This document shows positions 36,776 through 46,298 of a DNA stretch of 64,000 bases, in pieces (within the stretch, counting starts at the first letter, position 1; each line of letters starts with the position of its first letter). Origin of the DNA: Simiduia agarivorans SA1 = DSM 21679 (GTDB lineage: Bacteria; Pseudomonadota; Gammaproteobacteria; Pseudomonadales; Cellvibrionaceae). Location: contig NC_018868.3 in the NCBI RefSeq assembly GCF_000305785.2, positions 558,001-622,000 on the forward strand. Reading direction: 5' to 3'. Under the pieces are notes generated by a model, which saw only the letters and a program-made list of their open reading frames with translations, had not been told where the DNA came from and searched no databases. The translations under genes were made by a program, and so were the position numbers.

Positions 36776-37663
36776 ATGATTTTTGAGGTTTTATCATGCA
36801 GAGAGTATGCAACTGAGACGGAACTTCTTTCACTTGCAAAGTGTAGAGATTACTTACCATTTTCATTTTGTTACAGCTACATCTTTGTCCCTTGGAATGT
36901 TTTTCAACTCGGAACGGTAAAAGAGGTGCAGTTGGTTTCGGATGAAATGCGTGAATTGAAAAATACTATTGAAAAGCATTTTTGCACAATGACTGTGTGT
37001 GATGTTGACCGCATGGACAATTTGATTGTTGATCACTTAAAAAAGTTTGAGATTAGTGAGGTCTTCCACCCGTGCCTCGGGGGCGAAAATTTACGAAGTA
37101 ATGCCATTGGCTTTGGGTTGCACCCATTTCCGCTTTCCCCAGACTGCTCGTCAGATTATGAGCGTAGAGCCCAGCTCTTGAAGATTTGGAGGTCAATAAA
37201 TAGTTGTCTTAACGAAGAAATATCGGTACCTCAAGACGTTGTACTTCCTGGAAATAGGGCGATTTGGAGCCTTTACTCGGAAGCGCTTTCGAATGCCACA
37301 AATGACATTCAGTGCAGCCTTTATCGTAAGCAAATATCAATGCTTTACGGCGTTGACGTGCTTGTTACAGATATTTTGAGTGTTGCTTTGAGGGTTAGTG
37401 GTGAATTTGCTCGCCGAACTGCTCGCCTTCGTTTTATAGCAAACAAAGTGAATCTACAAAGAGGGCGTATTCCTGAGGATCTAAAAAGATTTTTTTTGGC
37501 AGAATGTATTTTAGCTTATTGTCAGATTGAATTGCCCTTTGATTCGTTGCTTAGGGAGATATATTCGGTCAGGCAAGCTCTACAGAAGATCTTTCCGGAA
37601 ATGCCACAGCATATACGATTGTTGCTACAAGACTGCGTCAGCCAGGGTCTTATCAAAGCATGA
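36776..37663 (+). CDS. Hypothetical protein of the polysaccharide locus
   Basis: A 295-residue protein I do not recognise. It has no signal peptide or membrane segment. Visible features are a hydrophobic FCYSYIFVPWNVFQLG stretch near residues 31-46, an HPFPLSPD segment near the middle, and a helical, Arg-rich C-terminal third (FARRTARLRF). It starts 12 bases after manC, and the following GT10-like gene starts inside its stop region (overlap of four bases), which suggests a functional pair. Base composition is like its AT-rich neighbours. Confidence 0.6.
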   Translation: MIFEVLSCREYATETELLSLAKCRDYLPFSFCYSYIFVPWNVFQLGTVKEVQLVSDEMRELKNTIEKHFCTMTVCDVDRMDNLIVDHLKKFEISEVFHPCLGGENLRSNAIGFGLHPFPLSPDCSSDYERRAQLLKIWRSINSCLNEEISVPQDVVLPGNRAIWSLYSEALSNATNDIQCSLYRKQISMLYGVDVLVTDILSVALRVSGEFARRTARLRFIANKVNLQRGRIPEDLKRFFLAECILAYCQIELPFDSLLREIYSVRQALQKIFPEMPQHIRLLLQDCVSQGLIKA

Positions 37664-38685
37664 CTTATAAGCCTAGATGTTATCTATTTGGTGAGCACTC
37701 TTGCCGGACTCCATTTAGCTATCCGGCATATAGAGCGCTATTGTCAAGGTATTTTACATACTCGAATAGTAGTGCAAATGCTGATTTTTTTGTGTTGGGT
37801 AGCGATTCAGACATCATAAAAAACCCGAGGGAAATCGAAAATGCGTTGGACGTAAATCCAAACCTAAAATTGTTGGTTATTTCAGAGGAGCCTTATTGGG
37901 ATTTGGTTAACAGTGTCAGCGGTAGCGATAAGACTACAACCATATATAATTTTAGAGTAAATAAAATTAATCACTCTACATCAAATTTGTTTAAGTTCAA
38001 AAAGTTACCATATTTTATAACCACAGAAGATCACTACTTTACTAGATTTAGCATTCTATTTGGAGCTCTTGCCAAATTGAAGGCAAACGAACTAAAGAAT
38101 CTATGGCGTAATGCTGAATATAGGTATGCTTTCATGGCTGAAAAGCGATCTGATTCTAGGTATGACATATCTAACCGGCAGTTAGAGAGTGTCGGGCTTA
38201 TGTATTATCGCACAAAAATTATGTCAGCATTTTCTGAAGGGAATAATTTGGTTAAAGGTAAAGGTTGGGCAAACCTTGAGCGGCGACAGAGCTTGCCCGA
38301 TTGGCACCTAGATAAGTTGGCGAGATTAGACAGAAGATGTTTTGTGATATCTGGCTTGGAAAATACTCACCACAAGTACTACGTTTCAGAGAAGATATTT
38401 GATGCCTTCTCGTGCGGCGCTGTCCCAGTATATTACGCTTCAGATGAACATTTGGTTTGGAACATTGTTCCCGATCGTGATTCGGTCATTAATGTCTACG
38501 GTCTTAGTCCGGCTGATGCTGAGCGAAAAATTAAGAGTTTCTGCATAACAGCAAGTGTTCTGGAAGCATACCAGCAATCCATTCATAGCATGTGTGAAAT
38601 TTTCAGCTGTCCTGAAAACCTGATTAGAGAAAGGTGCGAATTTGTTGAGAAATTGGTTGTTGAGATTATGGATCAATTGAATTGA
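37660..38685 (+). CDS. GT10-like fucosyltransferase, copy 2
   Basis: The 341 residues are paralogous to the protein at 29.6 kb along the whole length: shared ISEEPYWD, YFITTEDHYF, AEKRSDSRYD, KGKGW and DWHLDKL blocks. The C-terminal domain has GLENTHHKYYVSEKIFDAF and AVPVYYA, closer to the GT10 fucosyltransferase consensus than copy 1. GDP-fucose is the likely donor given gmd-fcl nearby. The linkage made and the acceptor are unknown. Confidence 0.75.
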   Translation: MTYKPRCYLFGEHSCRTPFSYPAYRALLSRYFTYSNSSANADFFVLGSDSDIIKNPREIENALDVNPNLKLLVISEEPYWDLVNSVSGSDKTTTIYNFRVNKINHSTSNLFKFKKLPYFITTEDHYFTRFSILFGALAKLKANELKNLWRNAEYRYAFMAEKRSDSRYDISNRQLESVGLMYYRTKIMSAFSEGNNLVKGKGWANLERRQSLPDWHLDKLARLDRRCFVISGLENTHHKYYVSEKIFDAFSCGAVPVYYASDEHLVWNIVPDRDSVINVYGLSPADAERKIKSFCITASVLEAYQQSIHSMCEIFSCPENLIRERCEFVEKLVVEIMDQLN

Positions 38686-38723
38686 GCTCTCTAATATTTA
38701 TATTTTTTTGAAGCGCGAGAATT

Positions 38724-39899
38724 ATGAAAAAATTGAAAATTGCCGTAGCAGGTACTGGCTACGTAGGACTGTCTAACGCATTGCTTATGTCTCAGCAGAA
38801 CGATGTTTTCGCGCTAGATGTATGTAAGGATAGGGTTAAGATGCTATCGGAGAGGAGATCTCCAATTGATGATGGAGAAATTATATCTTTTTTGGAAAGG
38901 TCAGATCTAAGCTTTAGGTCTACGACGAATAAATTTGAAGCCTACTCCGATGCGGATTTTGTCGTCGTGGCTACGCCTACTGATTATGATCCAGAAACAA
39001 ATTACTTCAATACTAGCAGTGTGGAATCAGTTATACAGGACGTCTTGAGTATTTGCCCAGCAACTACAATAGTAATTAAGTCAACTGTTCCAGTTGGTTT
39101 TACGAAAGATGCCAATCATAGATTTTGCGTCGATAATATTATTTTTTCTCCAGAATTTTTGCGAGAAGGAAAAGCTCTTTACGACAATCTTTACCCTTCA
39201 AGAATTGTTGTGGGTGAACGCTCGGAAAGAGCGAAGCAATTTGCATCTCTGTTAAAGCAAGGAGCTCACAAAAAAGATGTTCCTATGCTTTTCACAGACA
39301 GCACTGAGGCCGAAGCAATTAAACTGTTCTCCAATACCTATCTTGCAATGCGAGTGGCTTATTTTAATGAGCTCGATAGCTATGCAGAGAGCCACGATCT
39401 TGATTCCCGACAAATTATTGAGGGTGTTGGTCTGGATCCTCGTATCGGTAATCACTACAACAACCCGAGCTTTGGTTATGGTGGTTATTGTTTGCCAAAG
39501 GATACCAAGCAGCTTTTGGCAAATTATCGGGACGTGCCAAATAACATGATACAGGCGATTGTTGACGCAAACCGAACGCGAAAGGATTTTATTGCCGACG
39601 CGATCTTGAAGCGAAAGCCAAAAACAGTTGGGGTCTTCCGTCTGGTTATGAAAAGTGGATCTGATAACTTTCGGGCGTCTGCCATTCAAGGCATTATGAA
39701 GCGCATTAAAGCGAAAGGAGTTAATGTTGTAGTTTACGAGCCGGAGCTTCATGAAGAGGAGTTTTTCAACTCACGAGTAGTTACTGATCTTGAGGAATTC
39801 AAGCGGCAGTCTGATGTGATCGTAGCCAATCGTGCTTGTGAACTGCTTAAGGATGTAGTAGACAAAGTGTATACGCGAGATCTGTTTGGTAATGACTAG
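38724..39899 (+). CDS. ugd: UDP-glucose 6-dehydrogenase
   Basis: Oxidises UDP-glucose to UDP-glucuronate with two NAD. The 391 residues show AGTGYVGLS (9-17), [17 protein letters not shown] and the catalytic cysteine C256 in [13 protein letters not shown]. Length fits the short bacterial Ugd. UDP-glucose comes from GalU at 8.6 kb. Glucuronate in the product is therefore likely, unless the sugar is used for another purpose. A 120-base spacer follows before the rfb genes. Confidence 0.95.
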   Translation: MKKLKIAVAGTGYVGLSNALLMSQQNDVFALDVCKDRVKMLSERRSPIDDGEIISFLERSDLSFRSTTNKFEAYSDADFVVVATPTDYDPETNYFNTSSVESVIQDVLSICPATTIVIKSTVPVGFTKDANHRFCVDNIIFSPEFLREGKALYDNLYPSRIVVGERSERAKQFASLLKQGAHKKDVPMLFTDSTEAEAIKLFSNTYLAMRVAYFNELDSYAESHDLDSRQIIEGVGLDPRIGNHYNNPSFGYGGYCLPKDTKQLLANYRDVPNNMIQAIVDANRTRKDFIADAILKRKPKTVGVFRLVMKSGSDNFRASAIQGIMKRIKAKGVNVVVYEPELHEEEFFNSRVVTDLEEFKRQSDVIVANRACELLKDVVDKVYTRDLFGND

Positions 39900-40019
39900 A
39901 TTGGCTCTTCCAGCTCTTTCCTTGGCGGATTGGTCTGATCTGATTGTACGCTAATGGAAGGTTCGGCGCTCTAACTGTACAATGCGTCGAATCCTTAGTC
40001 CCTAAATCCAGGTTTTTGG

Positions 40020-41039
40020 ATGGTTATGAAATTTTTAGTCACTGGTGGCGCCGGATTCATCGGGTCGGCGGTTATTCGACACCTGATTAATGAGTTTGGG
40101 CATACCGTAGTTAATGTCGACTGTTTAACTTATGCAGCCAACTTGGATGCCCTTGCAGGTGTTTCCAAATCCGATCGGTACACATTTGTTCAGGAAGATA
40201 TCTGTAATGCCAAGGCGATGGCGGCAGTTTTTAGCGAACACCAGCCGGATATCGTACTCCACCTAGCCGCAGAGAGTCATGTAGATCGGTCTATTAACAA
40301 TCCATCGAAGTTTATACATACCAATGTGCTAGGCACTTACACATTGCTGGAGGCTGCCAGGTGCTATTACCAGGTAGCGCCATTATCAAAACAGGCCAGA
40401 TTTCGATTCTTGCATGTATCAACCGATGAGGTATTTGGTGATCTTGCAGACTCTAATACGCTATTCACTGAAGAGACGCCCTACGCGCCAAGTAGCCCCT
40501 ATTCGGCAAGCAAAGCGGGTTCAGATCACTTGGTGCGTGCCTGGGGGCGGACGTTTGATCTTCCAATACTGGTTACCAACTGCTCAAATAATTATGGACC
40601 GTACCAGTTTGCCGAGAAATTAATGCCTTTGGTCATCTCGCGGGCTCTCGAGGGTAAGCCTTTACCCATCTATGGCGATGGCAAGCAAGTACGTGACTGG
40701 TTGTACGTAGAGGATCATGCCATGGCGTTGGTTTTAGTTGCCACTGAGGGCGTTGTCGGCGAAAGCTACAATGTGGGCGGCCACAATGAGATGACCAATA
40801 TAGACGTCGTAAAGGAGATCTGTCGGCTACTTGAAGAGTTCGCGCCGGACAAACCTTGTGGTGTTGCACGCTATGAAGATTTAATTACCTATGTGACCGA
40901 TCGGCCTGGTCATGATACGCGCTATGCCATAGATGCTGGTAAGATAGAGCGCGAGCTTGGATGGCGACCACAGGAAACCTTCTCAACGGGCTTACGCAAA
41001 ACAGTGGCTTGGTATTGCGCGAACCGGGAGCACAAATAG
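40020..41039 (+). CDS. rfbB: dTDP-glucose 4,6-dehydratase
   Basis: Makes dTDP-4-keto-6-deoxyglucose. The 339 residues have the Rossmann loop [20 protein letters not shown], the STDEVFGDL segment and [10 protein letters not shown] with Tyr-x3-Lys. Two nearby ATGs are possible (40020 and 40026); the first has CAGG at good spacing, the second matches the E. coli start MKILVTGG. The gene leads an rfbB-rfbA-rfbC run. A TACAAT at 39978-39983 might be its -10 box, without a clear -35. Confidence 0.95.
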   Translation: MVMKFLVTGGAGFIGSAVIRHLINEFGHTVVNVDCLTYAANLDALAGVSKSDRYTFVQEDICNAKAMAAVFSEHQPDIVLHLAAESHVDRSINNPSKFIHTNVLGTYTLLEAARCYYQVAPLSKQARFRFLHVSTDEVFGDLADSNTLFTEETPYAPSSPYSASKAGSDHLVRAWGRTFDLPILVTNCSNNYGPYQFAEKLMPLVISRALEGKPLPIYGDGKQVRDWLYVEDHAMALVLVATEGVVGESYNVGGHNEMTNIDVVKEICRLLEEFAPDKPCGVARYEDLITYVTDRPGHDTRYAIDAGKIERELGWRPQETFSTGLRKTVAWYCANREHK

Positions 41040-41040
41040 T

Positions 41041-41913
41041 ATGCGCAAAGGCATAGTGTTAGCTGGTGGTAACGGTACGCGGTTGCACCCCATCACGTTA
41101 GGCATTTCAAAGCAACAGTTGCCTATCTACGACAAGCCTATGATTTATTATCCAATCTCGGTGCTTATGTTGGCGGGTATCAGGGACATCTTGATCATAT
41201 CTACCCCTGAAGACTTGCCTGCGTTTCGGAGGCTTCTAGGCACAGGCGAGGAGTTTGGTCTTAGTTTTAGCTATGCCGTTCAGGACTCTCCAGAAGGGCT
41301 GGCGCAGGCATTCCTAATCGGAGAGCAATTTATCGGCAATGATTCAGTTTGCCTGGTTCTCGGCGACAATATCTTCCATGGCCAACATTTTACCGGCCAG
41401 TTAAAGAAGGCTACTGCAGCCCAGGAAGGCGCGACGGTGTTTGGCTACTATGTCAAGAACCCGGAGCGCTTTGGCGTTGTAGAGATAGATGCGGAGGGCA
41501 GGGCGCTTTCTTTGGAGGAGAAACCCGTTCAGCCAAAGTCCCAGCTCGCGGTTACCGGCCTCTACTTTTATGATAATCAGGTGGTGGATATTGCGAAATC
41601 TGTTCAGCCTTCAGACCGTGGAGAGCTTGAAATAACCAGCGTAAACTTGGCCTATATGGAGAATTGTCGACTAAATGTAGAAATACTCGGTCGTGGTTTC
41701 GCATGGCTCGATACAGGAACTCATGACAGTCTGCTCGAGGCTAGCAGCTATGTTCAGACAATAGAGCATCGTCAGGGGCTAAAAATTGCCTGCCTGGAGG
41801 AAATTGCCTGGAACTCTGGTTGGATTTCAGCGGAGATGTTGCAGCGACGCGGCGAGTTTTTTGGAAAAACACAGTATGGGCAGTATTTGCTCGGCCTGCT
41901 TGGTCAGGTGTAG
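41041..41913 (+). CDS. rfbA: Glucose-1-phosphate thymidylyltransferase
   Basis: Activates glucose-1-P to dTDP-glucose. The 290 residues begin [19 protein letters not shown] and contain the [22 protein letters not shown] and SLEEKP motifs, all diagnostic. The ATG at 41041 lies one base after the rfbB stop; the longer in-frame extension upstream overlaps rfbB and was discarded. End product is feedback target of dTDP-rhamnose in known enzymes. Confidence 0.96.
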   Translation: MRKGIVLAGGNGTRLHPITLGISKQQLPIYDKPMIYYPISVLMLAGIRDILIISTPEDLPAFRRLLGTGEEFGLSFSYAVQDSPEGLAQAFLIGEQFIGNDSVCLVLGDNIFHGQHFTGQLKKATAAQEGATVFGYYVKNPERFGVVEIDAEGRALSLEEKPVQPKSQLAVTGLYFYDNQVVDIAKSVQPSDRGELEITSVNLAYMENCRLNVEILGRGFAWLDTGTHDSLLEASSYVQTIEHRQGLKIACLEEIAWNSGWISAEMLQRRGEFFGKTQYGQYLLGLLGQV

Positions 41914-41924
41914 GTATCTGCGTC

Positions 41925-42473
41925 ATGGAATTTGAATCACTAGCTATACCAGAGGTCGTAGTGATACGGCCCAAGGTCTATTCAGATGCGCGCGGTTTTT
42001 TCATGGAAACCTTTCGTCAGGAACTTTTTGAGCGGTACTGCGGTGCCTATCAATTTGTTCAGGACAACCACAGTAGATCTTCACAAGGGATTCTGCGCGG
42101 CCTTCACTATCAATTGGAGCAGCCCCAAGGCAAGCTTGTTCGCGTAACTAAAGGTGAAGTTTTTGATGTGGCGGTTGACCTCCGAAAGTCTTCGCCAACT
42201 TTTGGGCATTGGGTAGGCAGGACGCTCAATGAGGACAATAAAGAACTGATGTGGGTGCCTCCTGGGTTTGCCCATGGATTTTATGTGATCAGCGAAACTG
42301 CGGATTTTCAGTACAAATGTACAGACTATTATGCGCCGCATGATGAAAAAGTTTTGCTCTGGAGTGACCCTGATTTGGCCATTGATTGGCCTTTGTTATC
42401 GGAACATCCTCTAATGTCAGAGAAAGACTTGCAAGGCTCTTTGCTTGAAAACTGTATTACCTATGGATGCTAG
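41925..42473 (+). CDS. rfbC: dTDP-4-dehydrorhamnose 3,5-epimerase
   Basis: Cupin-fold epimerase giving dTDP-4-keto-L-rhamnose. The 182 residues include DARGFFMETFR, the catalytic histidine in GLHYQ, VFDVAVDLR, and the PPGFAHGFYV and YKCTDYYAP segments. ATG 41925 fits the family start; a longer frame from 41820 overlaps rfbA. The usual next gene, rfbD (the 4-keto reductase), does not follow: a glycosyltransferase starts within the rfbC end instead. Confidence 0.95.
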   Translation: MEFESLAIPEVVVIRPKVYSDARGFFMETFRQELFERYCGAYQFVQDNHSRSSQGILRGLHYQLEQPQGKLVRVTKGEVFDVAVDLRKSSPTFGHWVGRTLNEDNKELMWVPPGFAHGFYVISETADFQYKCTDYYAPHDEKVLLWSDPDLAIDWPLLSEHPLMSEKDLQGSLLENCITYGC

Positions 42474-45315
42474 AAACCTCCTAACAAACGAAGCCTTACG
42501 ATCGAAAATAGAATCTATTTTCGACTCTGAGTGGTATCTCGAGGAGTATCCTGACGTTCGAAGAGCTAAAATATCGCCATTCCAGCATTACTTGGAATAT
42601 GGGCGCGCAGAGGGCCGATTCCCCTGTGCTTTGACCGCAATAGAGCTCGAGAAAAGACTTTGGTCAGCCGCAGATATAGATGCAGTACTACACGCTCTCA
42701 AAGAACTCATATCCGAACCAGGGCTGCAAAATGATTTGGCTGCCTGGGTTCTAGCACGTTGGCACGGCAGCTTTGAACGCTGGGTGGAGGTACAAAATTT
42801 TACTGAGACTTTGCTATCGAACTCTAGTGCTTTGACATTGTTGGCCCATCATGGGCCCTACCTTTTGGCTTTTGCCGCTGCTTATAGGCTTGGTGATCTC
42901 GAACGGGCAGGGGCGATTTTGAGTCTGACAGGTTGGCCTGAGTCAATGGATAAGTATTTGGCCAGGTCTATGCTGGCAGAAGATACTAAAAAGCCTTCAT
43001 ACTTTTCACTGCTTTGGCAAAACAAACTGGCTAATGTTGTCAAAAAAATTGACGCTAACAGCCCGATATCACTTGATAATTTAACTCTTCATGCCCCACC
43101 AGCAGAAAAACAACGAAATATTTTTCGAAGCACGTTGGTTACTGTTATTGTTCCACTGTTTAATGCAGAAGCTACTGTGTCCACAGCATTATATTCGCTA
43201 TCGAGTCAATCCTGGAAATATTTGGAGATTCTTGTTGTTGATGATGCATCAACGGATGCCTCAGTAGATGTTGTTCAGCGGCATATTCAACAAGATCCTC
43301 GTATAAGACTAATTCGACATCACACGAATCAGGGCGCGTATGCAGCCAGAAATAGTGCACTGCAAGTGGCGAAGGGTGAATATATTACCACTCACGACGC
43401 CGATGATTGGTCCCACCCTCAAAAAATTGAAATGCAGGTAACAGCACTTCTGAAAAGACGACACTACGCAGCAAGCGTTTCACATTGGGTTAGGTGCTCA
43501 ACGTCGCTGGAATTTGGAAGCTGGCGCGCTGAACCCTCCTGGGTACACAGGAACGTCTCTTCGATTATGGTTAGGCGCAAGGTTCTGCGAAAGATAGGTT
43601 ACTGGGATTTAGTTTCAGTAAATTCTGACACTGAATACTACTATCGAATAAAAAGATATTTTGGTGAAAACTCAATTATTGAAGTACTGCCTGGCATCCC
43701 GCTGTCTTTTGGACGTACCGAATCGACTTCACTGACGCAATCAAAACTTACACATCTTCGAACACAGTATTCAGGCGTACGGAAGACATACCATGACGCC
43801 GCCATGGCGTGGCAGGCAGCGACTCCCAAACGCAAGCTTTATGTGCCTGCATTCCCTGACAGGCGGCCGTTCCCTGCCCCTGAATTGATTATCCGGGGAA
43901 ATGATAATCAAAAGTCCGACAACCGACGATTGCTCGCGGCCGCATCAGGACATTTTGATGCCGAATACTACCTGTTACGTTACCCTGATGTGCAAAAATC
44001 CAAGATGGATCCCTTGGTTCATTATGTTAGTTTTGGTGAAGCAGAAGGCCGTGATCCGTCACCTCTTTTTAGTAGTAGCGGTTATTGCTACTTGAAAGAA
44101 CTCAGCCCGACAGAGTCGCCGCTCATACATGCTATTGAAAATGGGTGGAATTTTAGCAAGCCGGTCGCTTTTAAAGGTGAACTCGACCCTCGCGATGGAG
44201 TCACAATCGCGGTATTCGGACATATGGTGTCAGAACAGCAGTTTGGCGGTGAACGTAGCCTTATGGACATGCTGCGGGCTTTGAATGCCCCAGGCATTAA
44301 CGTCATTCTTTATTTGCCATCCGCTGGCTCAGCAAATTATATCGATGCCGTGAAGCCTTATTGTCACCAGCTGGTGATTCTACCTTTTCGCTGGTGGGTT
44401 AAGGGTAGGGCACTAGATGAGAAAATCATCGATTATCTGGTGAAGACGTTCGACGAGCAGCAGATAAGCTTGGTTTACGTCAATACACTGGTTGTCTACG
44501 AACCCCTTTTGGCTGCCAAAGCAAGCAACATTACGGGTGTTATGCATGTGCGTGAGCTGCCAGCCGCAGATGAGGCATTATGCAACGTTTTGGGCGCCTC
44601 CGCAGAGGATGTGAAGCAGCATGTTCTGGGCCTGGCGGACGGTTTTATCGCCAACTCCCGAAGTGTTGCTGACTGGCTAGGCGAAGCTGCTCGTTGCTCT
44701 ATCGTACCCAACTGTATCAATCTCACTGAACAGGTCGCACCGCTACCCAATGGTGAGCGTCTCCAGGTTGCCATGTTGAGTAGCAATCTGGCCAAGAAAG
44801 GGCTAGACGACTTTATCGAAGTAGCCAAGCGATGCGCACAGTCCGAATTGCCCATAGATTTTCTTCTTTATGGACCTGAGTCAGTCGACCTGAAGGTTCA
44901 TATGAGCAACAATTCGCTTCCAGATAGCCTGAGCGTATGCGGCTATGTAGCCAACCCCAACATTGCTTTAGCAAAGGCTGATGTCGTCGTGAATTTGTCA
45001 CACTTTCAGGAATCTTTTGGTCGCTCGGTATTGGAAGCGATGGCCTTTGGTCGTACCGTGATTGTCTACAATTGGGGAGCATTGCCAGAACTAGTCGGTG
45101 AGGATGTGGGATTTGTGGTGCCTTACAATCAGCTTGGCGCCGTTGTGGATAAGCTAGCATTGCTTGCTCATGATCGATCTTTGCTGAAGGCGCTTGGCGC
45201 AAGTGCAAGGGAAGTTGCTGAGAAAAATTACGGCTTTGAGCATTATTCGAATTTACTCAGGGCATGCCTTTTTAAATACAGTCAACGTACAGTTGCCTGG
45301 CAAGTAATGTATTAA
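42463..45315 (+). CDS. Double glycosyltransferase (GT2 + GT4) with YPDV/EGRxPS modules
   Basis: A long protein of about 950 residues. Order: one YPDV/EGR module (about 20-55), a helical linker, a GT2 domain (about 225-450; VTVIVPLFNAE, VVDDAST, THDADDWSHP), a second YPDV/EGR module (about 498-535), then a GT4/GT-B domain (about 580-920; MVSEQQFGGERS, FIANSRSVADWL, VVNLSHFQESFGRSVLEAMA, NWGALPELV). Such fusions can add two sugars in turn. ATG 42463 overlaps the rfbC stop by 11 bases; a TTG at 42445 is an alternative. Sugar donors are not predictable. Confidence 0.85.
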   Translation: MDARNLLTNEALRSKIESIFDSEWYLEEYPDVRRAKISPFQHYLEYGRAEGRFPCALTAIELEKRLWSAADIDAVLHALKELISEPGLQNDLAAWVLARWHGSFERWVEVQNFTETLLSNSSALTLLAHHGPYLLAFAAAYRLGDLERAGAILSLTGWPESMDKYLARSMLAEDTKKPSYFSLLWQNKLANVVKKIDANSPISLDNLTLHAPPAEKQRNIFRSTLVTVIVPLFNAEATVSTALYSLSSQSWKYLEILVVDDASTDASVDVVQRHIQQDPRIRLIRHHTNQGAYAARNSALQVAKGEYITTHDADDWSHPQKIEMQVTALLKRRHYAASVSHWVRCSTSLEFGSWRAEPSWVHRNVSSIMVRRKVLRKIGYWDLVSVNSDTEYYYRIKRYFGENSIIEVLPGIPLSFGRTESTSLTQSKLTHLRTQYSGVRKTYHDAAMAWQAATPKRKLYVPAFPDRRPFPAPELIIRGNDNQKSDNRRLLAAASGHFDAEYYLLRYPDVQKSKMDPLVHYVSFGEAEGRDPSPLFSSSGYCYLKELSPTESPLIHAIENGWNFSKPVAFKGELDPRDGVTIAVFGHMVSEQQFGGERSLMDMLRALNAPGINVILYLPSAGSANYIDAVKPYCHQLVILPFRWWVKGRALDEKIIDYLVKTFDEQQISLVYVNTLVVYEPLLAAKASNITGVMHVRELPAADEALCNVLGASAEDVKQHVLGLADGFIANSRSVADWLGEAARCSIVPNCINLTEQVAPLPNGERLQVAMLSSNLAKKGLDDFIEVAKRCAQSELPIDFLLYGPESVDLKVHMSNNSLPDSLSVCGYVANPNIALAKADVVVNLSHFQESFGRSVLEAMAFGRTVIVYNWGALPELVGEDVGFVVPYNQLGAVVDKLALLAHDRSLLKALGASAREVAEKNYGFEHYSNLLRACLFKYSQRTVAWQVMY

Positions 45316-45327
45316 TCTAGATATAGT

Positions 45328-46275
45328 ATGCATATAGAGAATTCGCGTTTTTTTATACACATTCCAAAAACTGCTGGAACGAGCCTAAGGGTTGCAATGT
45401 ATAAACAATTTGGCGAACGGAGAATCTGTTCTGACTATGAGCTGAAAGCTCCCGAAACACATAAATTGGTGCGACATTACATATATGAGCAGGCAGACGT
45501 TTTTGGCTTGAAAAACCAGCTCGAGCGTGAACGATTCAATGTTTTGGTTGGCCATATGCCATATAGAAAATATAAGGATATTTTCTATGCTGATGCTGTT
45601 TTTACCGTTTTGCGAAATCCTTTCGATAGGGTTGTGTCCGAGTTTAAACATTTCAAACGGCATAACGGTTACACAAAAAGCTTGTTGGATTTTGTGAAAG
45701 AAAGAAGAAATATTAATGTGCAATATAGATTCTTGCAGGGTTTGCCTTTACACAGTATTGGCTGTATTGGTATTTCTGAGGATTATGACAACTCAATTCG
45801 TCTGCTTAACGCAACATACGGATGGAAGCTTCCTGCTTTGGCATTGAATTCGGCACCAGAGATGCAGAGTTTGGAGACGCAAGACAATGGAGAAGCAGTC
45901 AGCGCGTTCTATGAATTAAATAAACAAGACGTTTTGCTCTACGAAGAGGCGAAGGTCAATTATACCCTGCGACTATCCTGCTTATCCAGAAATGTGTCCT
46001 ACACCTGTGGGTCATTCTCTGTTGACGAAAAAGGAGTTGTTAGAGGAGTGGCATTCAGGCCTAACTCTGCGATGCCAATAAAAGTTAAATTGTGTATAGA
46101 TGGTGAGGAGAAAGAGTCTTCCCTTGCGAAAGATTATTCCGCTCAAGCAAGACTATCGGGATACCCTAGGATGGGTCACGTTTGTTTCACGTTTGGCTAT
46201 AGGGTCCCTCCCGACCTGATAGATAAGGCTACGGTAGAAGTAGTCGATTCGGGTCAAAATCTTCCAAAAGATTGA
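45328..46275 (+). CDS. Sulfotransferase-family protein
   Basis: The 315 residues start with FIHIPKTAGTSL, the PAPS 5'-phosphosulfate loop (PKTAGTS at 13-19), and carry VLRNPFDRVVSEF, the 3'-phosphate motif, as in the Sulfotransfer_2 family. The C-terminal 90 residues form a separate beta-rich region. PAPS would come from CysDN and CysC in this window. It is the last plus-strand gene of the locus and ends 23 bases from the convergent wbpM. It probably sulfates the glycan, but family members with other acceptors exist. Confidence 0.8.
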   Translation: MHIENSRFFIHIPKTAGTSLRVAMYKQFGERRICSDYELKAPETHKLVRHYIYEQADVFGLKNQLERERFNVLVGHMPYRKYKDIFYADAVFTVLRNPFDRVVSEFKHFKRHNGYTKSLLDFVKERRNINVQYRFLQGLPLHSIGCIGISEDYDNSIRLLNATYGWKLPALALNSAPEMQSLETQDNGEAVSAFYELNKQDVLLYEEAKVNYTLRLSCLSRNVSYTCGSFSVDEKGVVRGVAFRPNSAMPIKVKLCIDGEEKESSLAKDYSAQARLSGYPRMGHVCFTFGYRVPPDLIDKATVEVVDSGQNLPKD

Positions 46276-46298
46276 TGTTAACCTAGTGAACTTGGAAG

